Assembly: GCA_964421085.1 (NCBI GenBank)
Contig: CAYQVO010000018.1
Coordinates: 1 to 64,000, forward strand
Length of the DNA stretch: 64,000 nt
Source: CAYQVO01 sp964421085
Lineage (GTDB): Bacteria > Bdellovibrionota_C > UBA2361 > CAYQVO01
Reading direction: 5' to 3'
Shown here: one piece after another, positions 26,136 through 34,244 of the stretch
Numbering within the stretch: the stretch's first letter is position 1
How the letters are laid out: the number at the start of each line of letters is the position of its first letter
The notes under the pieces: model-generated
The model's input: the letters and a program-made list of their open reading frames with translations, nothing else
What the model was told of the DNA's origin: nothing
The model's database searches: none
Made by a program: the position numbers and the translations under genes

Positions 26136-26699
26136 ATGAATACAAAGATTCTGGCTTTTGCCGCCCTCGTAACTGCGCTCTGCATAACCGGACAAAGCTC
26201 TGCGGAAGAGTTGACGGTACGTCAGTGCAGGAATCTTATCAAAACGGTTGAACGTTCATTAAGAGTTCTCGAAACGAAATCAAAGCTTGCAGATAAAAAG
26301 TATTCCCGTGCGGAAGATGCATGTGACAGAGTCAGAGATTCCAATGAAAGAACGATTGACAGGTTGCAGTCGAAAATTGGCGATCAGGAGGCAAAAACTG
26401 CTCAGGCCGAGTCGGAGGCCAACTCCAATCACTGCAGCACGATCGAGACTCTCCTCTTTGGCTGCAAAGAACCCAGCAGATACAGGAGCAGACTTAAAAA
26501 AGCAAGGGCCAAACTTGATTCGCTCAGGAGACAGCTTGAAAGCAAAACTGCTTATGCAGCCAAAAAGGAAGCAAGATACTGCACAGATAAGATTTCAACA
26601 GCCCGGCAGAAAGCTGTCGATGCGCAGGCCGCCGCGACAGCCAAGCAGCAGGAAGTGGACGCGACTCACGCCCGTTGCGATACCGTGGTAGACTGCTGA
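26136..26699 (+). CDS. Secreted coiled-coil protein
   Basis: A 187-residue protein with a signal peptide (about 1-22, ending GQSSA|EE). The remainder is almost entirely helical and highly charged, with coiled-coil character (about 30-95 and 110-180) broken by NHCSTIETLLFGCKEP, and paired Cys residues at both ends of the helices (RQC, DAC, HC, GC, YC, RC, DC), which suggests disulfide cross-links in the periplasm. ATG at 26136 is chosen over GTG at 26130 because GAAAGG lies 9 bases upstream. No family is recognised. A strong terminator follows about 90 bases after the stop. Confidence 0.65.
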   Translation: MNTKILAFAALVTALCITGQSSAEELTVRQCRNLIKTVERSLRVLETKSKLADKKYSRAEDACDRVRDSNERTIDRLQSKIGDQEAKTAQAESEANSNHCSTIETLLFGCKEPSRYRSRLKKARAKLDSLRRQLESKTAYAAKKEARYCTDKISTARQKAVDAQAAATAKQQEVDATHARCDTVVDC

Positions 26700-26786
26700 A
26701 GCAGTTGTTCAGACATCTGATTCAGAGCGATTCGAGCGGTTCCCGGTAACAGCCGAAATTATTTTTGACGACCGCTCCAGATAACG

Positions 26787-26815
26787 AAAGAGCGCCGGAA
26801 ACGGCGCTCTTTTTC
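26787..26815 (+). terminator. Rho-independent terminator
   Basis: Stem AAAGAGCGCC (26787-26796) / GGCGCTCTTT (26803-26812) with a 6-base loop and following T residues. It ends the transcript of the secreted coiled-coil gene. The remainder of the gap to 27064 shows no gene. Confidence 0.85.
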
Positions 26816-27064
26816 TGGTATGGTCCTTCTCCTCTCCTTCAGCCGGGGCTTCAGCGCTGTGAAACGCGCGTATCGTCACCTGTGAACCTCCCGACCGGTT
26901 TTTTCTCCGTTATAAACAAGCCTTTTTTGCGTTCTTCTCCGGGGCCGGGTTATCAGTATCGTATCAGTGCAAAGAAGGATGCCTGAGAGATCGTCCCTTA
27001 ATCGTCAGGGTTTGAACGGGTGGACTCCCGTCCGGAATGATCTGGACCGGAAATTCAACAACGC

Positions 27065-28285
27065 TTAGAACGCCACCAGTTGATACTTCTCCGACGCTCT
27101 TCCCTCCTGGTCGGCGGCATACGACGTTACTGATTCCCGGAAGTATCGATCCATTCTGAGATCGACCTCCCGGATGTCAAACGATCGCGATCGAAGCTCA
27201 TTATTGAACGGAAGGACTACAGCGCGGCCATTTGCCGCTCTCGGCAGCGCGGCCGCTCTGGGAAGAAATCTGTACGTCTTCTGAACCACTCCGCCCAGCG
27301 CGTCTGTTGCCTGTATGGCAATCGGGCCGTTGGCGGGCGAAAGGCTGAAGGCAAACGTTCGCTTGCCTTCGCTGTCAACTGCTTTTCTGACAGGAATAGT
27401 CCTGATTTTCCGGCCGTTTCTAAGGAGAACAACCTTCTGAGTATCCCTTCCCATTATGAACCCGACAACTCCAATCGACGAAGGCGGCGGAAAGACGCGG
27501 CCATCCGGTGCGACGCGGGCCTTGCCGAGTTTTATGCGCACTCTCGCCAGCGTAATCCTCGGGTTATAAGGGGCGAGATACTCCTGCTTCAAATGCCTTG
27601 CTTTGCCGTTTTCGAAGAGCGGGCCGAGAGAAATCTTACTCCACCGTATATAGTCCGACCGATCGATGCCTTCTTTGATCATTGCTCTCGTAACGTCAAG
27701 ATCGAGCCTTTCTATATAATTGAGCGCCTGCTGAACTGGAATGGGGCTCTTGTCCCCTTCGAGAAGCCATCCGATACCGTTATGATAATTCAGCAGCGCT
27801 TCTTTCGTCTGATACTGATTCGCGTCCATTATTTTTGCCAGGCTTCGCACATCTCCCTTCGCTTTTTTCAGGACTTTTGAAACCTGCGGCGTGCGGATTG
27901 TTTTCCATGAAACATTCGCGTCTTCCGGCGCAGAGGCTGCCGGCGCACCGGGAATATTCAGCCTTGCACGCACCGAATCAGGGGTGACGGGCTGATCTTT
28001 CCCGCCGCCCAGGTAGCCCGAATTGACAAGCACAAGAACCTTGTCGAGAGCCGAAAGATTTTTCGACGGATCGAGTTCCGATTGCCGCTCGGATGCTTCA
28101 TCCACCTTATAAGAGGAGACTGAAGCGGCCTGAGATCTGTTCCCGCCTTTGAGAATCCCTTCCTGGAGATGAATGATCTCCGGGATGAAAAAGAGGGCAA
28201 TGACGAGGACAAGGAAAAGAATGCTCAGGACGAAGCTCCGTCCGACGACCGCTGCTGCGAACGAGTTTCTCGCTGTAGACGACAC
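27065..28285 (-). CDS. Single-pass membrane protein with large periplasmic region
   Basis: GTG at 28285 is preceded by AAGGAT and starts VSSTARNSF, giving 406 residues; an upstream frame start adds 52 residues with no family character. A single membrane segment (about 16-36, SFVLSILFLVLVIALFFIPE) is followed by about 370 periplasmic residues. These include a disordered part, a helical part (ALLNYHNGIGWLLEGDKSP), and a beta-rich part with VPVRKAVDSEGKRTFAFSL and GPIAIQATDALGGVV that resembles an Ig-like fold. I recognise no family. A minus-strand gene for a CBS protein lies upstream, separated by about 300 empty bases. Confidence 0.6.
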   Translation of the reverse strand: MSSTARNSFAAAVVGRSFVLSILFLVLVIALFFIPEIIHLQEGILKGGNRSQAASVSSYKVDEASERQSELDPSKNLSALDKVLVLVNSGYLGGGKDQPVTPDSVRARLNIPGAPAASAPEDANVSWKTIRTPQVSKVLKKAKGDVRSLAKIMDANQYQTKEALLNYHNGIGWLLEGDKSPIPVQQALNYIERLDLDVTRAMIKEGIDRSDYIRWSKISLGPLFENGKARHLKQEYLAPYNPRITLARVRIKLGKARVAPDGRVFPPPSSIGVVGFIMGRDTQKVVLLRNGRKIRTIPVRKAVDSEGKRTFAFSLSPANGPIAIQATDALGGVVQKTYRFLPRAAALPRAANGRAVVLPFNNELRSRSFDIREVDLRMDRYFRESVTSYAADQEGRASEKYQLVAF

Positions 28286-28588
28286 TTTGTTATCCTTCCT
28301 ATCGATATACTGCTCCCTTGCGCCCAACCACCAAAAACGCAGCAAAAACTCACAACCGTCGGCGCTTCCAGGCGGAGACTCATGCTCCACCTTCGACGAG
28401 AGGATCAGCCGTATTTTAGAGACTTCACGGCCCTTAATCAAACAAGGGCAGAAGTCCCGAAATCCTTCATTTCCTCTTACAATCTGTTATGGCTTTATTC
28501 CCGGGAGCGTAACGTGAAAAGGCCACGAAAATGGGTGCCCTGAATATGGGCAGGAAATACTGACGACATGGTAACCACCTGCAGAGGC
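28286..28588. other. Intergenic region, nothing seen
   Basis: This 303-base gap between the single-pass membrane protein and the CBS gene shows no supported frame, repeat or hairpin of note. Confidence 0.5.
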
Positions 28589-29110
28589 TCATTTTTCCTC
28601 TCCAAAATGCATGATGTCGTCAATAAAGGTGCTGGTTATGTGATTGACAATGTCCTTTACTGATACAACGCCTACGGGAATCCTGTCCTCATCCACCACA
28701 GGAAGGTGCCGGAAACCTCCCATCGACATGAGGCTCAGCCCATATGCCATGCTTACCGTAAAATCAATCGTAACCGGATCCCGCGTCATGAACTCCTCCA
28801 CTTTGGCGCCTTCCCGATCCAGGGAAGCGGCGAAGACTTTCTCCATGCAGTCCCGCTCGCTGAATATACCCGTCAGCTTTCCGTCCTGACCAGTAAGCAG
28901 AACGCATCCAATGTGATGCTTCCGCATGACCTCGAGCGCGTGAGCGACACTTTCACTCTCCTTCATGCATACAGCAGGCGGTGTGTTGAGCTGCCCGACA
29001 CTTCTACTCAGGAACCCGACGTCAACGACACCCAGTCTCTTTTGGTGGACACTTTTAATCGAGTCGCTTATCAGATCGTCGCCTTTTCTCACAAGATCAT
29101 CCACAGACAT
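28589..29110 (-). CDS. Tandem CBS-domain protein
   Basis: A 173-residue protein made of two CBS domains, about residues 42-100 (SVAHALEVMRKHHIGCVLL, GIFSERDCMEK) and 108-165 (FMTRDPVTIDFTVSMAYGLSLM, FRHLPVVDEDRIPVGVVSV). Two CBS repeats form a module that binds adenosine nucleotides such as AMP or ATP and changes partner activity. The N-terminal 35 residues form a helical start. It has no membrane segment. Its ATG has a GAGGAGG ribosome site, and the gene lies 18 bases after the FapA/DUF342 gene on the same strand, so co-transcription is likely and might link nucleotide sensing to that protein. Confidence 0.85.
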   Translation of the reverse strand: MSVDDLVRKGDDLISDSIKSVHQKRLGVVDVGFLSRSVGQLNTPPAVCMKESESVAHALEVMRKHHIGCVLLTGQDGKLTGIFSERDCMEKVFAASLDREGAKVEEFMTRDPVTIDFTVSMAYGLSLMSMGGFRHLPVVDEDRIPVGVVSVKDIVNHITSTFIDDIMHFGEEK

Positions 29111-29128
29111 TAATCTCCTCCTCTCCTC

Positions 29129-30625
29129 CTACTTCGGGGCCTTTTCAGCGCCGCCCGCAATTTCCTTATACTCCGCCTCGATGAACTCTCCCGAAGCTTT
29201 GTCAAATACTATTGCTCCCGGTCCGTCTTTTTCCTCTTTGCTCACAAACTGCTCTTTTCCGACCACGATGATGAGCCCGGGGTAAAGTTTCTTCGAATAG
29301 TTCACCTGCATTACAAGTTCAGTGGCAGCTGCCTTCTGTTGAAGTTCTCTCTGCCTGAGAATGAGCCCCTCCCTGCTCTTCAGCAATCCTCTGAGCTTCT
29401 CGACAAGTTTCTCCATCTTCGAGCGAAGAGGCTCGTTCAGGTACTGAATACGGTCAGGAGCCGCAACGAGCGGCCCAAGGTGTGATTTCAAAAGCTCCAC
29501 AGCTCTGTCATGATCTTCGATGCCCGAGATCAGCTGCTGATACTCCATGGTGGCTTCAACAGAACTGCACACCTTGATAGTGGTGGGCTGCCCTGCCTCG
29601 TTTCCAAGCCCTTTTCCCTGAACTCCCTTTACCACATGCGCGACACCCCCCATCAAAGTGCCGTCCGGCATCAGGAGCGCGCCCCCTATGTTCAATACGC
29701 TGTCGACGCATTCCTTCTTGATTATGCAGTTGCCTCCGACCTCGGCGTTGACTTCCTGCATGACAGCGGCTGTGAAAGTCCCCGCGCAGATAATCTTCGA
29801 GTCTTCTCCCCCGAAGAGGAAGCCGGTTACGGTTATGTCGCCGTTTCTGCTTATGATTACATTCTTCCCGCGCACCATTCCGCGTATCTCGATGTTCCCG
29901 CGGGCGGTGATCCGGAACTCGGGCATCACGTCGCCGAGTATTTTGACCGATCCGATAAAATCGAGGTTTCCTGCGTGATAATCGAGATTTCCCTTGATAA
30001 CGAGCTCGTTCTGGATCGACAGCCTCCCCTGATCCACAAGGACATATCCTTCTGCCTGCGCCACCACTTCCGTGAATTCTCCCCCTGAGGCTTCTCCCGG
30101 CCGGGAAGCGAGAGTCTTGTCGATGTTGAGTTTATATGGCACCCCCTTTTTTCCGGGCAGCGGTTTTCCCATGGCGTCATAACCATCTTCGCCCATTTTG
30201 GGCTCGTATACTCTGGCTATGACGACGCCGGTTTCGATGTTGTCGAAAAGATGAATATCCCGGTAATTGATGACCGCGTTTTCTTCTCCCTCCTCGTTGA
30301 TCGAAACCTCTCCGGTGAAAGCCTTCACCATCATGAGCAGCTTCCCATCGGCTCCCGTCTCAGCGGGCTTTCCTTTTGCTATTCTCCGGTCCTTCTGGCT
30401 CGTTTCTTCTGCCTCCGGATCGTTCAGGCATCTCGCGATGTCGTTGATCACGTCCAGGTCGACCAGATCCATCTTTACATGATTCGCGATGAGATCGACT
30501 ATGTCCTGACGTGTCACCAGATCGTCAGTGAGCTTCTCGACATCCAGGAAGAGTTTCAGGCCATCGGGCTCGAGTTTCCCGTTTACCACGAGCCGGTCGC
30601 TTTTCTGTGAGAAGACTGGTTTCAT
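29129..30625 (-). CDS. FapA/DUF342-family protein
   Basis: A 498-residue protein. Its middle (about 150-330) has the regular right-handed beta-helix pattern of DUF342/FapA: VKILGDVMPEFRITARGNIEI, then GDITVTGFLFGGEDSKIICA and GNCIIKKECVDSVLNIGGAL. The N-terminal part includes KLFLDVEKLTDDLVTRQDI and IANHVKMDLVDLDVI, and the C-terminal part (about 360-440) is a coiled coil of leucine-rich helices. FapA is linked to flagellar assembly and polar positioning in some bacteria, but no flagellar genes are in the window, and the family is much broader. The start ATG lacks a ribosome site and follows a 17-base tandem repeat in its leader. Confidence 0.78.
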   Translation of the reverse strand: MKPVFSQKSDRLVVNGKLEPDGLKLFLDVEKLTDDLVTRQDIVDLIANHVKMDLVDLDVINDIARCLNDPEAEETSQKDRRIAKGKPAETGADGKLLMMVKAFTGEVSINEEGEENAVINYRDIHLFDNIETGVVIARVYEPKMGEDGYDAMGKPLPGKKGVPYKLNIDKTLASRPGEASGGEFTEVVAQAEGYVLVDQGRLSIQNELVIKGNLDYHAGNLDFIGSVKILGDVMPEFRITARGNIEIRGMVRGKNVIISRNGDITVTGFLFGGEDSKIICAGTFTAAVMQEVNAEVGGNCIIKKECVDSVLNIGGALLMPDGTLMGGVAHVVKGVQGKGLGNEAGQPTTIKVCSSVEATMEYQQLISGIEDHDRAVELLKSHLGPLVAAPDRIQYLNEPLRSKMEKLVEKLRGLLKSREGLILRQRELQQKAAATELVMQVNYSKKLYPGLIIVVGKEQFVSKEEKDGPGAIVFDKASGEFIEAEYKEIAGGAEKAPK

Positions 30626-30643
30626 CTGGATGGCGAATCACTC

Positions 30644-30694
30644 TAAAAAGAATCGCACTGTAAAAAGAATCGCACTCCAAAAAGAATCGCACTG
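30644..30694. repeat. Three tandem 17-base repeats
   Basis: Three consecutive 17-mers, TAAAAAGAATCGCACTG and near copies, cover 30644-30694 with only end-base changes (G, C, G and T, T, C). A partial fourth copy TAAAAATG follows. They lie in the 77-base gap between the sugar kinase stop and the FapA/DUF342 start, where a ribosome site would be expected. Copy number may vary. Confidence 0.9.
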
Positions 30695-30702
30695 TAAAAA
30701 TG

Positions 30703-31686
30703 TCACGCGCATCGCTTCCAGAGAACTCTCGGGTCCGTCTGCAGCCGGGCGCCTACATGCGAAATCACCTCAGAAGCGAGATAACACGCCCGCCTCGCGA
30801 CGTCCAGCACGGGAAAGTTTCCGGCGATGCCGTAAAGAAAAGCTCCCGCGAAGATGTCGCCGGCTCCGGTAAGATCAACCGGAGTGCACGGGAAAGACTG
30901 CACAAAACCCTTCGTCCCGTCCCATGACGCGAACGCGCCGCGGCCTCCTGCCGTCACAGCAACCCCGGGCAGCTGCCGGGAAAGAGCTTCGAAGGCCTCA
31001 TCCTCGCTCTCCCTGCCTGTCAAAGAGCAGGCCTCTGATGCGTTGCAGAATACAAGGTCTGCGTCCGAAAGAATTTCCCGGACCATTTCAGGAAATGAAG
31101 ATACAACCCAGCTTTCAGACAGGGTAAACGCAATCCGCGTTCCGCCTTCTTTCGCGACAGAGATGGAATTACGAATCGCCTCCCGTGTGGCGTCTCCGTT
31201 TGCGAGAAGATAACCTTCGATGAAAAACCATTTTGATCCCTGTATCACGGCACTGGATATATCATCAGGACCAAGAGTCGCCGAAGCGCCAAGACAGGTC
31301 CGCATCGTGCGTTCAGCGTCAGGGGTGATAACACTCAGACAGGTACCGGAATTAAGTCCCGGGTTGAGTTTGTTTGGAAGCATCACTGCGAGGCCGGCGC
31401 AGTCTTTGCTGTATGCAGTTCCATATACATCTTCGCCGAGACGGCAGAGAATCGCGGTCTTTGCCCCGAGCTGCGCGGCAGCTACGATTGAATTTGCGAC
31501 AGATCCTCCGCTGACCTGCTTCGAGGGAACGTTTCCCAGCCGCTTCAGAAGGCTTTTCTGCTCCTCTTCGTCCACCAGACGCATGGTGGCTTTTTCGAGA
31601 TCAAGAGTCTTGAAAACCTCCTCGTCGATTCTGACAAGAATATCGAGAAGCGCATTTCCGACACCGGCCACATCAAACTGCATCAT
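30703..31686 (-). CDS. PfkB-family sugar/adenosine kinase
   Basis: A 327-residue ribokinase-fold (PfkB) protein: DVAGVGNALLDILVRID at the start, SGGSVANSIVAAAQLG (sugar-binding and Gly-rich motif, about 64-79), GEDVYG, and the signature DLTGAGDIFAGAFLYG at about 290, with the catalytic Asp. The long ACLGASATL and the whole pattern match bacterial adenosine-kinase-like PfkB proteins (FVCNAxEAxxLTG); substrates in this group are uncertain. An AGGTGG ribosome site precedes ATG. It probably shares a transcript with the FapA and CBS genes downstream. Confidence 0.82.
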   Translation of the reverse strand: MMQFDVAGVGNALLDILVRIDEEVFKTLDLEKATMRLVDEEEQKSLLKRLGNVPSKQVSGGSVANSIVAAAQLGAKTAILCRLGEDVYGTAYSKDCAGLAVMLPNKLNPGLNSGTCLSVITPDAERTMRTCLGASATLGPDDISSAVIQGSKWFFIEGYLLANGDATREAIRNSISVAKEGGTRIAFTLSESWVVSSFPEMVREILSDADLVFCNASEACSLTGRESEDEAFEALSRQLPGVAVTAGGRGAFASWDGTKGFVQSFPCTPVDLTGAGDIFAGAFLYGIAGNFPVLDVARRACYLASEVISHVGARLQTDPRVLWKRCA

Positions 31687-31702
31687 GGATTAACCACCTC
31701 TC

Positions 31703-32179
31703 TCAACACGCCGCTTCACCCGGCAGATGGTGCAGCGTCATTTCGAAACCATCACCCCAGCGGGTCCATAGGGCAAATTCATTTGCCTTGCAGTGCCTCA
31801 CTTCAATGAAATCACTCTGACACGCCCCATCCATGCAGTCCGGGTTATAGAAGGCCCAGAACATTGTATCGGGAGAAAGTTTAAACCCGGGAAGATACCT
31901 GGCTGCAGAAGCATCGTTCACTGGTCCGGGCACATTCTGGAAAAACCACGGGACTGGAGGAGGAAGGTTGTTGACATCCGTCTGACCTGCTTCTGCCGCG
32001 ATTCTCGCGTTCTGGAGCGACGATTCGACGCTGGCATACGCCGCATTCGCACGGTACAGGGTGAAGCCCTCGATGGAGAGGGAAGCGAGGATTCCAATCA
32101 GCGCGATTACGACCAGGAGTTCGATAAGAGTAAAACCCTTTTCAGAGATTAAATCTCCCCTGAATCTGCAGGAATTCAT
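31703..32179 (-). CDS. Type IV pilin-like / pseudopilin protein
   Basis: A 158-residue prepilin. ATG at 32179 (ribosome site GGGAG about 8 bases before it) gives a short leader and then the prepilin peptidase site EKGFTLIELLVVIALIGILA: cleavage after Gly, Phe at +1, Glu at +5, then a hydrophobic helix. The rest is a small globular domain with several Cys residues (CMDGACQSD, RHC, AAC), likely disulfide-linked. No other pilus gene lies in this window. Whether it belongs to a type IV pilus, a type II secretion system or a competence pseudopilus cannot be told. Confidence 0.82.
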   Translation of the reverse strand: MNSCRFRGDLISEKGFTLIELLVVIALIGILASLSIEGFTLYRANAAYASVESSLQNARIAAEAGQTDVNNLPPPVPWFFQNVPGPVNDASAARYLPGFKLSPDTMFWAFYNPDCMDGACQSDFIEVRHCKANEFALWTRWGDGFEMTLHHLPGEAAC

Positions 32180-32277
32180 CTTTATTCTCCCTTCTTTGAT
32201 GATACTGGTTTGCCCCTTCAAATCTCACACATTAGAGGAGACGTGGGAAGGAGGAAATGGGCGGGGACGGCGGGATT

Positions 32278-33501
32278 TTATGTTCCTCCCCTGCTCAGCA
32301 ACCTCCCCTCCACCCCCAGCAACCCGGCAATCCTGAGCAGGCATGCATCAACCAGCGAGTCAGGGGAGCTCGCGCCTGCTGTCACAAGAATCTCCACAGG
32401 GTCCTCTCCATCCGGCAGCCATTTCCGCGTTTCAATTATCTCTCCCGATTCAGTATCCCTGTGCCGTATAAGAAACGGGCTTATTATTTCTGCCGCATCT
32501 TTTATGTGATATGTCGGAAGATGCTCCCGGCAGAGTCCGGCAAGATGGCTGGTATTGGAGGAATTATAACCGCCGATAACCAGAGCGAGCATCCCTCCCG
32601 ACGCCACCAGAGCATTAACAGCGCGCTGATTTTCAGTAGTGGCATAGCAGAGCGTTTCCCGAGTATCGGCAAAGTGCGCCGCAAGATCTTCTTCTCCGTA
32701 AAGTTCCCTCATCACACCGCGAAGGAAGGCGCTTATCGCCTGCGTTTCACCTGCAGGCATCGTTGTCTGATTCACAATTCCAAGCCGCTCGAGGTCGCGC
32801 GACGAGTCGAAACCTTCGGAACATCTTCCCTTGAAATGCTGCTCGAACTCCTGTTCAGAAACACTTCCCCGCATGCGGGCGGCAACTATCTCTGCCTCCT
32901 CGAGATCCCGAATTATCACGCCTGGACCGAAACAGCACGCATGCGAAAAGGTCGCCTTTGTTTCCTCGTGAAGATGCTTCCCGTGTATTACTGTCGTAAA
33001 GCCTCCCGCTGCGAGTTCACCTGCACGCTTCCAGACCTTCTCCACGAACGGACAGGTCGCATTATAACTGAGAGGATCGATCCCTCTCTTTTCGAGTTCT
33101 TTCATGAGTGACGTTGTGGTCCCGAAGGCAGGTACGATCACGATGTCTTCCGGGGAAAGTTCATCGAAGCTGACGATCTGTGTCCCGCCGGGATCGAATA
33201 TAAAACGCACTCCCCTTGTTTCAAGATCGGCATTTACCGCGGGGTTGTGAATCATTTCACTGAGAAGAAATATTCGCCGCTCAGGATTCTCGCGTATCGC
33301 CCTGAAAGCTGTTTCGATCGCATTCTGAACGCCGAAACAGAAGCCGAAATGCCTGGAAATCTTGAAACGAACGGGGCCTGCGTCGATAACCGCCGGCGAA
33401 AGGTCCTTTTTCCCGGGATCCCTCCGGCTCCTCTCCTCCTTGATGGTCGAAGCAATGGGGGAGCGGTAGAACTCAGGAATGTCGAACTTTCGAGCCATCA
33501 T
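32278..33501 (-). CDS. ispH: 4-hydroxy-3-methylbut-2-enyl diphosphate reductase (long IspH)
   Basis: A 407-residue IspH, the last enzyme of the MEP isoprenoid pathway; it forms IPP and DMAPP through a [4Fe-4S] cluster. The three cluster cysteines are in HFGFCFGVQNAIE, NATCPFVEKVW and ETLCYATTENQ. Substrate residues EMIHNPAVN, HGKHLHEET and GGYNSSNTSHL are present. It has the extra internal block FEQHFKGRCSEGFD and LGIVNQTTM found in the plant/cyanobacterial type rather than the 316-residue E. coli type. Two start codons in tandem (33501 and 33498) follow AAGG closely; the second is equally possible. Products feed the polyprenyl synthase at 7391. Confidence 0.9.
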   Translation of the reverse strand: MMARKFDIPEFYRSPIASTIKEERSRRDPGKKDLSPAVIDAGPVRFKISRHFGFCFGVQNAIETAFRAIRENPERRIFLLSEMIHNPAVNADLETRGVRFIFDPGGTQIVSFDELSPEDIVIVPAFGTTTSLMKELEKRGIDPLSYNATCPFVEKVWKRAGELAAGGFTTVIHGKHLHEETKATFSHACCFGPGVIIRDLEEAEIVAARMRGSVSEQEFEQHFKGRCSEGFDSSRDLERLGIVNQTTMPAGETQAISAFLRGVMRELYGEEDLAAHFADTRETLCYATTENQRAVNALVASGGMLALVIGGYNSSNTSHLAGLCREHLPTYHIKDAAEIISPFLIRHRDTESGEIIETRKWLPDGEDPVEILVTAGASSPDSLVDACLLRIAGLLGVEGRLLSRGGT

Positions 33502-33512
33502 CCTTCAGAATT

Positions 33513-34235
33513 TCAAGACACTGCTTTTGCCTGCCTGCGGAGTCTCGTCATTATCAGCGAGACGACATTCCTCAGAGCCTTTCCACTCAATCCTGCCAGA
33601 CCTGTGAGGAGGCACAGAAGCGCAAGACCCACCGGCGGATTCCGGGCTGCAACCACAGTCATCATTTCGGGATCGGCAATAAAAAGCAGGAATACCGCCA
33701 CTGCATAAAGGAGCATGCCGACCACGAGCACATACATTACCACGCTGATTAACATCAGCAGAGTGTATAAGAGCACCACTCTCGGCATCGTATTAATGTC
33801 AAATTCGATCCCGGCAATCACAAGCCGGAAACTGCCCCGGGCAAACCCTCTCCGTCCGGCCGCCGCCTGGATGCCCGCCGCATCATTCTCGTTCTCTATT
33901 CTGCCGAAAGGATTCAGCTCGACTTCTCCTTTGTACGAAATCATGAAATGGGAATTCCCGTGAGAACGTTCGCGGAGAATAGTCACGACATCCGCTCCAA
34001 AAAGTTCTGAAAGAGCGAGCGAAATCTTCTGCTCCTCCCCTGTAAGAAGAGGCGAACGAAGCCACTGCCCGTTGAACGGTGCACGCACTTTCCTTACGAA
34101 ACTCTTGAGACTTCTCCGTTCGGACTTTTCGTCGCTGCCGCCGTTTTCAAGGAGAGCTTCGAGGACGGATTCCCACTGTATATCCTCCTCCGGCACCCGC
34201 ACACGGACTCGCGGTTTTGTGGCAGCCATCTTCAT
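33513..34235 (-). CDS. Membrane protein, unknown family
   Basis: A 240-residue protein: a cytoplasmic or periplasmic N-terminal part (about 1-145) with basic and acidic stretches, then three hydrophobic segments at about 150-170 (VVLLYTLLMLISVVMYVLVV), 172-188 and 203-222 (LALLCLLTGLAGLSGKALRN). I recognise no family. It lies 11 bases before ispH and 9 bases after the O-antigen-ligase-like gene on the same strand. It may belong to that unit. Confidence 0.55.
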   Translation of the reverse strand: MKMAATKPRVRVRVPEEDIQWESVLEALLENGGSDEKSERRSLKSFVRKVRAPFNGQWLRSPLLTGEEQKISLALSELFGADVVTILRERSHGNSHFMISYKGEVELNPFGRIENENDAAGIQAAAGRRGFARGSFRLVIAGIEFDINTMPRVVLLYTLLMLISVVMYVLVVGMLLYAVAVFLLFIADPEMMTVVAARNPPVGLALLCLLTGLAGLSGKALRNVVSLIMTRLRRQAKAVS

Positions 34236-34244
34236 TTCGCGAAA

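Noticed and set aside
30644..30694. Tandem 17-mers as a CRISPR array
   Set aside because: No spacers separate the units, the units are too short, and no cas genes are nearby.
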